NCBI GenBank assembly: GCA_032716605.1 | Contig: CM064560.1 | Span: forward strand, 18,211,441 to 18,275,440 | Source of the DNA: Paralithodes platypus | Lineage: Eukaryota > Arthropoda > Malacostraca > Decapoda > Lithodidae | Reading direction: 5' to 3' | DNA: 64,000 bases | Shown here: positions 63,804 to 64,000 of the stretch, in pieces | Position numbering within the stretch: the first letter of the stretch is position 1 | How the letters are laid out: each line of letters starts with the position of its first letter | The notes under the pieces: generated by a model | The model's database searches: none | What the model saw: the letters and a program-made list of their open reading frames with translations, nothing else | Told to the model about the DNA's origin: nothing | Translations under genes and position numbers: made by a program

Positions 63804-64000
63804 CACCACAAGCTATAATTATTACCAACCTGGAATCCCAAACCACACCAATACATCAACAAAACCAATATATGTGTTTCCATTACATTTAAAAACTATG
63901 CCTCTATTTCATTCCAAATGCTTATTTCAACGCCTCTCATAGTTACCAATTTTCGATATATTTAAAAACAATTTTAGGAAATGCCCCTGGTTCACCTTAA
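63804..64000. other. Right edge, nothing recognised
   Basis: AT-rich sequence flanking the SINE-like insertion; no gene or repeat is supported. Confidence 0.5.

Noticed and set aside
1..64000. Endogenous viral genes, CRISPR arrays, rRNA genes or bacterial operons
   Set aside because: No motif, repeat-spacer pattern or gene order supports any of these; the open reading frames resolve into transposable-element proteins.

Overview
This window is animal (eukaryotic) DNA made almost entirely of nested transposable elements. About 94% of it lies inside five DIRS-type (tyrosine-recombinase) retrotransposons, labelled here DIRS-A to DIRS-E, and most of these have been split by later insertions. No bacterial or viral genes, rRNA genes or CRISPR arrays were seen. 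The element set (many DIRS copies, RTE, CR1-like, Rex1-like and I/Jockey-like LINEs, hAT, Tigger and piggyBac DNA elements, tRNA-type SINE) fits an arthropod, most likely a decapod crustacean. That host call is inference, because no host gene in the window is named with confidence.

Layout. DIRS-A (minus) ends at 29918; its recombinase gene is cut at 23472 and the rest lies off the left edge. The insertion that cut it is DIRS-B (plus, window edge to 23471). DIRS-B in turn holds DIRS-C (minus, 2301-10601, inside a minisatellite), an RTE LINE (12200-18027) that itself carries an I/Jockey-like LINE with a 2A peptide motif (14056-17906), and a hAT element (21805-22900). A short gap (29919-30386) holds a LINE relic and a tRNA-type SINE. 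DIRS-D (minus, 30387-50535) contains an apparently intact CR1-like LINE (about 31851-37189), a SINE-like repeat, a piggyBac MITE, a miniature LTR element with three LTRs, and a Rex1-like LINE that is itself split by a second RTE copy holding another LINE fragment. The gap 50536-52708 carries a possible host exon, a Tigger element and a piggyBac MITE. DIRS-E (plus, 52709-62579) contains a second miniature LTR element with identical LTRs and a truncated LINE. The right end (62580-64000) holds a possible piggyBac-like element and a SINE-like insertion.

How the parts work together. Each DIRS element has inverted terminal repeats, an internal complementary region carrying the joined-ends sequence, a conserved 5' leader and a gag gene whose N-terminal cysteine spacing is identical in three copies. 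A, B and D also carry RT/RNase H and a tyrosine recombinase, all of them broken. C and E carry gag but no recognisable RT or recombinase, and they share their own terminal signature, so they look like a distinct gag-only lineage that would need enzymes supplied in trans. The only element with fully open reading frames is the CR1-like LINE. Its ORF1/ORF2 overlap starts with an A AAA AAC heptamer in the right phase for a -1 frameshift, and ORF2 has no early ATG.

Points most worth following: the gag-only DIRS lineage; the miniature LTR element with a tRNA-like pol III box pair inside its LTR; the frameshift signal in the CR1-like LINE; the 2A motif in the I/Jockey-like LINE; and the near-identical RTE copies that point to recent activity.
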